DNA of 15,081 bases from JAEKLB01 sp050249235 (GTDB lineage: Bacteria; Actinomycetota; Acidimicrobiia; Acidimicrobiales; CADCSY01): NCBI GenBank assembly GCA_050249235.1, contig JBFWQW010000068.1, forward strand, positions 1 to 15,081. Direction: 5' to 3'. The position numbers and the translations under genes were made by a program. Position 1 is the first letter of the stretch. Every line of letters starts with the position of its first letter. The notes below the pieces were generated by a model. The model worked only from the letters and a program-made list of their open reading frames with translations. It made no database searches and was not told the origin of the DNA. Of the stretch, positions 12,980 through 15,081 are shown one piece after another.

Positions 12980-13786
12980 TCAGGCGGCCAGGTCGTCCGG
13001 GCCAGTGAAGTGGTGCTCGGCGCCCTGGAGGTAGGGGCCGAGCTCGCCGTGCTCGTGCACCACGATCTCGGGGAGGTGCACGGTGCCGTCGGCGTCGACG
13101 GCGAGGTGCCGGCTCTTCCAGTACTGCGGGTCGCCTGAGGCGTTCCCGGCCGACTTGAGCTGGCGCAGGAGCGGCCGGTTGATGACGTGCCCGGGGTCCC
13201 GGTCGCCGATCATCGGGGCGACCGAGCAGTCGCACCGGGGGTGGAGCGGCATGAGCTCACCGCGGCGGTAGCGCTGGGTGGAGGCGGTCGCACAGAAGGC
13301 ACAGGACCGGCCGGTGAGGACCCGGCGGTAACCCACGATCCGTGGGGTGGCGTCGGTGGCGAGGGAGATGGCGGCCCGCTGGCTGAGGGCGACGTCGGTC
13401 TGGGCCAGGACCGAGGCGCGCTGGCCGGCTCGGGCCATGGCCTCGTCGAAGGTGTGGCCGAGGGCGACGGCCACGCGGGCGTTGACGGCGGGCCGGCGGT
13501 AGACCTCGAGCGGGTCGACCCCATTGCGGAGGGCGGCGCCGGTAGTGAGCTCGGCGTCGATGTCGAGGTCCTCGTCGAGCTGTGCCTGGAGGAAGGCCCG
13601 CACGAGGCGGGTGGTGGCAAGCTCGGCGGACAGGACGATGCGGGAAACGACCTCGGCCAGGCGGTCGGCGTCGCCGTCGGTGAGCCCACCTGTGCGGGCC
13701 CATGCCAGGGAGGCCGCCGCCTGGGCCCGGTTCCGGATGGCGCCGTAGCGCTGCTGGTACTGGCGGGCCAGCTGCTCCGGTGTCAC
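12980..13786 (-). CDS. MuF-like minor head protein (SPP1 gp7-like)
   Basis: This 268-residue protein follows the portal gene. Its N-terminal two thirds is helical (MTPEQLARQYQQRYGAIRNR onward). Residues 155-192 contain the MuF/zinc-ribbon-like signature RVLTGRSCAFCATAS, then YRRGELMPLHPRCDCSVAPM, with C162, C165, H182, C185 and C187 as probable metal ligands. Such proteins bind the portal, enter the head in few copies and can be ejected with DNA; in actinophages they are sometimes called capsid maturation protease, but I see no protease motif. The C-terminal 200-268 part is a short tail with His-rich VHEHGELGPYLQGAEHHF, with no toxin domain of the kind fused to some MuF proteins. The GTG start overlaps the portal stop (GTGA). 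Confidence 0.88.
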   Translation of the reverse strand: MTPEQLARQYQQRYGAIRNRAQAAASLAWARTGGLTDGDADRLAEVVSRIVLSAELATTRLVRAFLQAQLDEDLDIDAELTTGAALRNGVDPLEVYRRPAVNARVAVALGHTFDEAMARAGQRASVLAQTDVALSQRAAISLATDATPRIVGYRRVLTGRSCAFCATASTQRYRRGELMPLHPRCDCSVAPMIGDRDPGHVINRPLLRQLKSAGNASGDPQYWKSRHLAVDADGTVHLPEIVVHEHGELGPYLQGAEHHFTGPDDLAA

Positions 13787-15081
13787 GGAGCGACGGGCTC
13801 GACGGGCTCGGGGAAGTCCTCGGGGCCGATCTCGCTGAGGTCGACGCCGGCGTCACGGAGGATGTTGCGAGCCTCCTCGCGGGTGACGACGACGCCGACG
13901 CCGAGGTAGAGCTTCTGGATCATCTCGGCGGCGGAGAGCTGGCGGGAGTCGGAGAGGATGGTGCCGGCCTCGGTGCTGCGCTTCCAGCGGAGGGCCTCCT
14001 GCTGGTCGATGCCGGGCAGCGCCGCCCACACTGCCTCGTCGGGCCCGCCGAGCTCCTTGATGGCTCGGGCGATCTCGACCTGCTCGGCGCCGGTGCGCTC
14101 CTCTGCTTCTGCCCAGATGATGCTCGAGGAGGTGTCGGACGCCTTCGCGCTCCCTTCAACGGCGAGGGCCAGGCGGAGGACCTCCTCCCACCCTTCGCCG
14201 AGGCCGCGCTGGTGCCGCCGGATCTTCGAGGTGAGCTGACCTTCGATCCGGGCGAGGGAGTCGGCAGCCACGTTGATCATGTCCCCGAGGAGGAAGGCGT
14301 AGGGCGGCGTGGCCGACGTTGCAGCGATGCTCTTGACGTCCCTCTCGATCGCCTGGAGGAACGGGGCGAAGTCGGCCTGGGCGAACTCCCCGACCTTCAC
14401 GGTCTCGGCTGAGTCGCCGAACATCATGAACGTCGAGGCGCCGGCCTTCAGCACGGCGAGCTTGTCGACCTCCCCGGTCGTCTTGTTCACCGGCGGGGTC
14501 CACCCGACCACCCAGCGCTGCCGGAAGGCCTGGTGCTCCATGGTGATGAGCATGTTGAGCATCGTCTGGTTGATCCGCCGCTGGTCGGTCAGCTGGCGAG
14601 AGAACTCGGGGAGGCCGCCACCGAAGGCCGGACGGCGAACCGGGCCGTTGACGCTGAGCTCGACCAGCGGGACGACGCCGAGTGGGTTCGGCAGCGGCCA
14701 TTCCTCACCCTCGACGGTGCGTTGCGTCCACCGACTGACCCCGGAGGGGAGCACGAGCTGGCTCGTCGACCGGGGCGTGTCGAAGAACGCCATGGCGGTC
14801 GGGTTCGAGGTCCGGGGGACGCCGCCCTCGGGTCGGGAGACGCCCTTGTACTTCCAGATCCCGTTCGGGAGGTAGAGCGTGGCGAAGAGCATCCCCGACT
14901 CGTCGACCCAGCGCTTCAGGCCGGCAGCGCGCTCCCGCCGGGTCCCCGGGCGGTAGGCGACGATCGACTGCGAGGGGTCCTCGATGGTGATCTGCGCCTT
15001 GTCGTCGGCGCCGGCCCAGACGAGGGCGTAGACAGCACCGGTCTTCAGGGCGGTCTCGTTGCCGATGTCGGAGTCGGCGTC
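13783..15081 (-). CDS. Portal protein (SPP1 gp6-like), 5' end cut by window edge
   Basis: The frame is open to the right edge, giving 432 visible residues and lacking perhaps 30-80 N-terminal ones. The first visible part (DADSDIGNETALKTGAVYALVWAG, then ITIEDPSQSIVAYRPGTRRERAAGLKRW) and then LFATLYLPNGIWKYKG are the typical wing strands of SPP1 gp6-type portals. GVVPLVELSVN and EFSRQLTDQRRINQTMLNMLITMEHQAFRQRWVVG mark the family core, and INVAADSLARIEGQLTSKIRRHQRGLGEGWEEVLRLAL is the long stem-to-crown helix region. Portals form the 12-mer through which terminase packs DNA. A terminase gene is expected just beyond the window. An internal ATG at 14892 is inside the conserved domain and is not the real start. 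Confidence 0.95.
   Translation of the reverse strand, partial: DADSDIGNETALKTGAVYALVWAGADDKAQITIEDPSQSIVAYRPGTRRERAAGLKRWVDESGMLFATLYLPNGIWKYKGVSRPEGGVPRTSNPTAMAFFDTPRSTSQLVLPSGVSRWTQRTVEGEEWPLPNPLGVVPLVELSVNGPVRRPAFGGGLPEFSRQLTDQRRINQTMLNMLITMEHQAFRQRWVVGWTPPVNKTTGEVDKLAVLKAGASTFMMFGDSAETVKVGEFAQADFAPFLQAIERDVKSIAATSATPPYAFLLGDMINVAADSLARIEGQLTSKIRRHQRGLGEGWEEVLRLALAVEGSAKASDTSSSIIWAEAEERTGAEQVEIARAIKELGGPDEAVWAALPGIDQQEALRWKRSTEAGTILSDSRQLSAAEMIQKLYLGVGVVVTREEARNILRDAGVDLSEIGPEDFPEPVEPVAP

Overview
The window is a virion structural module of a tailed phage or prophage with a long non-contractile (siphovirus-type) tail. The DNA is very GC-rich, GTG starts are common, and AGGAGG-type ribosome binding sites are strong. 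Together with the character of the proteins, this points to a high-GC host, probably an actinobacterium; that is an inference from composition and family resemblance. No integrase, repressor or bacterial gene is present, so an integrated prophage cannot be told from a free phage or a metagenomic contig.

Almost everything is read from the minus strand, so gene order runs from right to left. The head part (about 15081 to 9705) has a portal protein (5' end cut by the window), a MuF-type minor head protein, a scaffolding protein, a major capsid protein with an unusual hydrophobic N-terminus, a probable capsid decoration protein, an unknown protein with an internal 37-bp direct repeat, and a head-tail adaptor. 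The neck part (9708 to 8464) has a stopper, a gp10-like neck protein, a 59-residue protein and a tail terminator. This resembles an SPP1-type head with a separate scaffold and no visible prohead protease.

The tail part (8398 to 1) has a tail tube protein and a pair of tail assembly chaperone products joined by a -1 ribosomal frameshift, with slippery GGGGGAA at 7572-7566 and a stem-loop starting 5 nt downstream. Then come a short tape measure protein, a large minor tail protein that starts with a probable seven-bladed beta-propeller, a small beta-rich protein, a LamG/concanavalin-like protein, and a repetitive fibre-like protein that runs off the left edge.

Genes are packed tightly. Four junctions are GTGA overlaps and three are TGATG overlaps, which suggests one polycistronic message with translational coupling. 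The one exception is a free-standing NUMOD4-HNH homing endonuclease gene on the plus strand (880-1398), inserted between the LamG gene and the fibre gene. No gene-free stretch exceeds about 90 bp. The longest one, after the capsid gene, holds a perfect 14-bp inverted repeat. I saw no tRNA, CRISPR array, insertion sequence or convincing promoter.

No wholly new system is evident. The most notable points are the frameshift signal, the membrane-segment-like extension on the capsid protein, the propeller-fused minor tail protein, and the antisense HNH gene.
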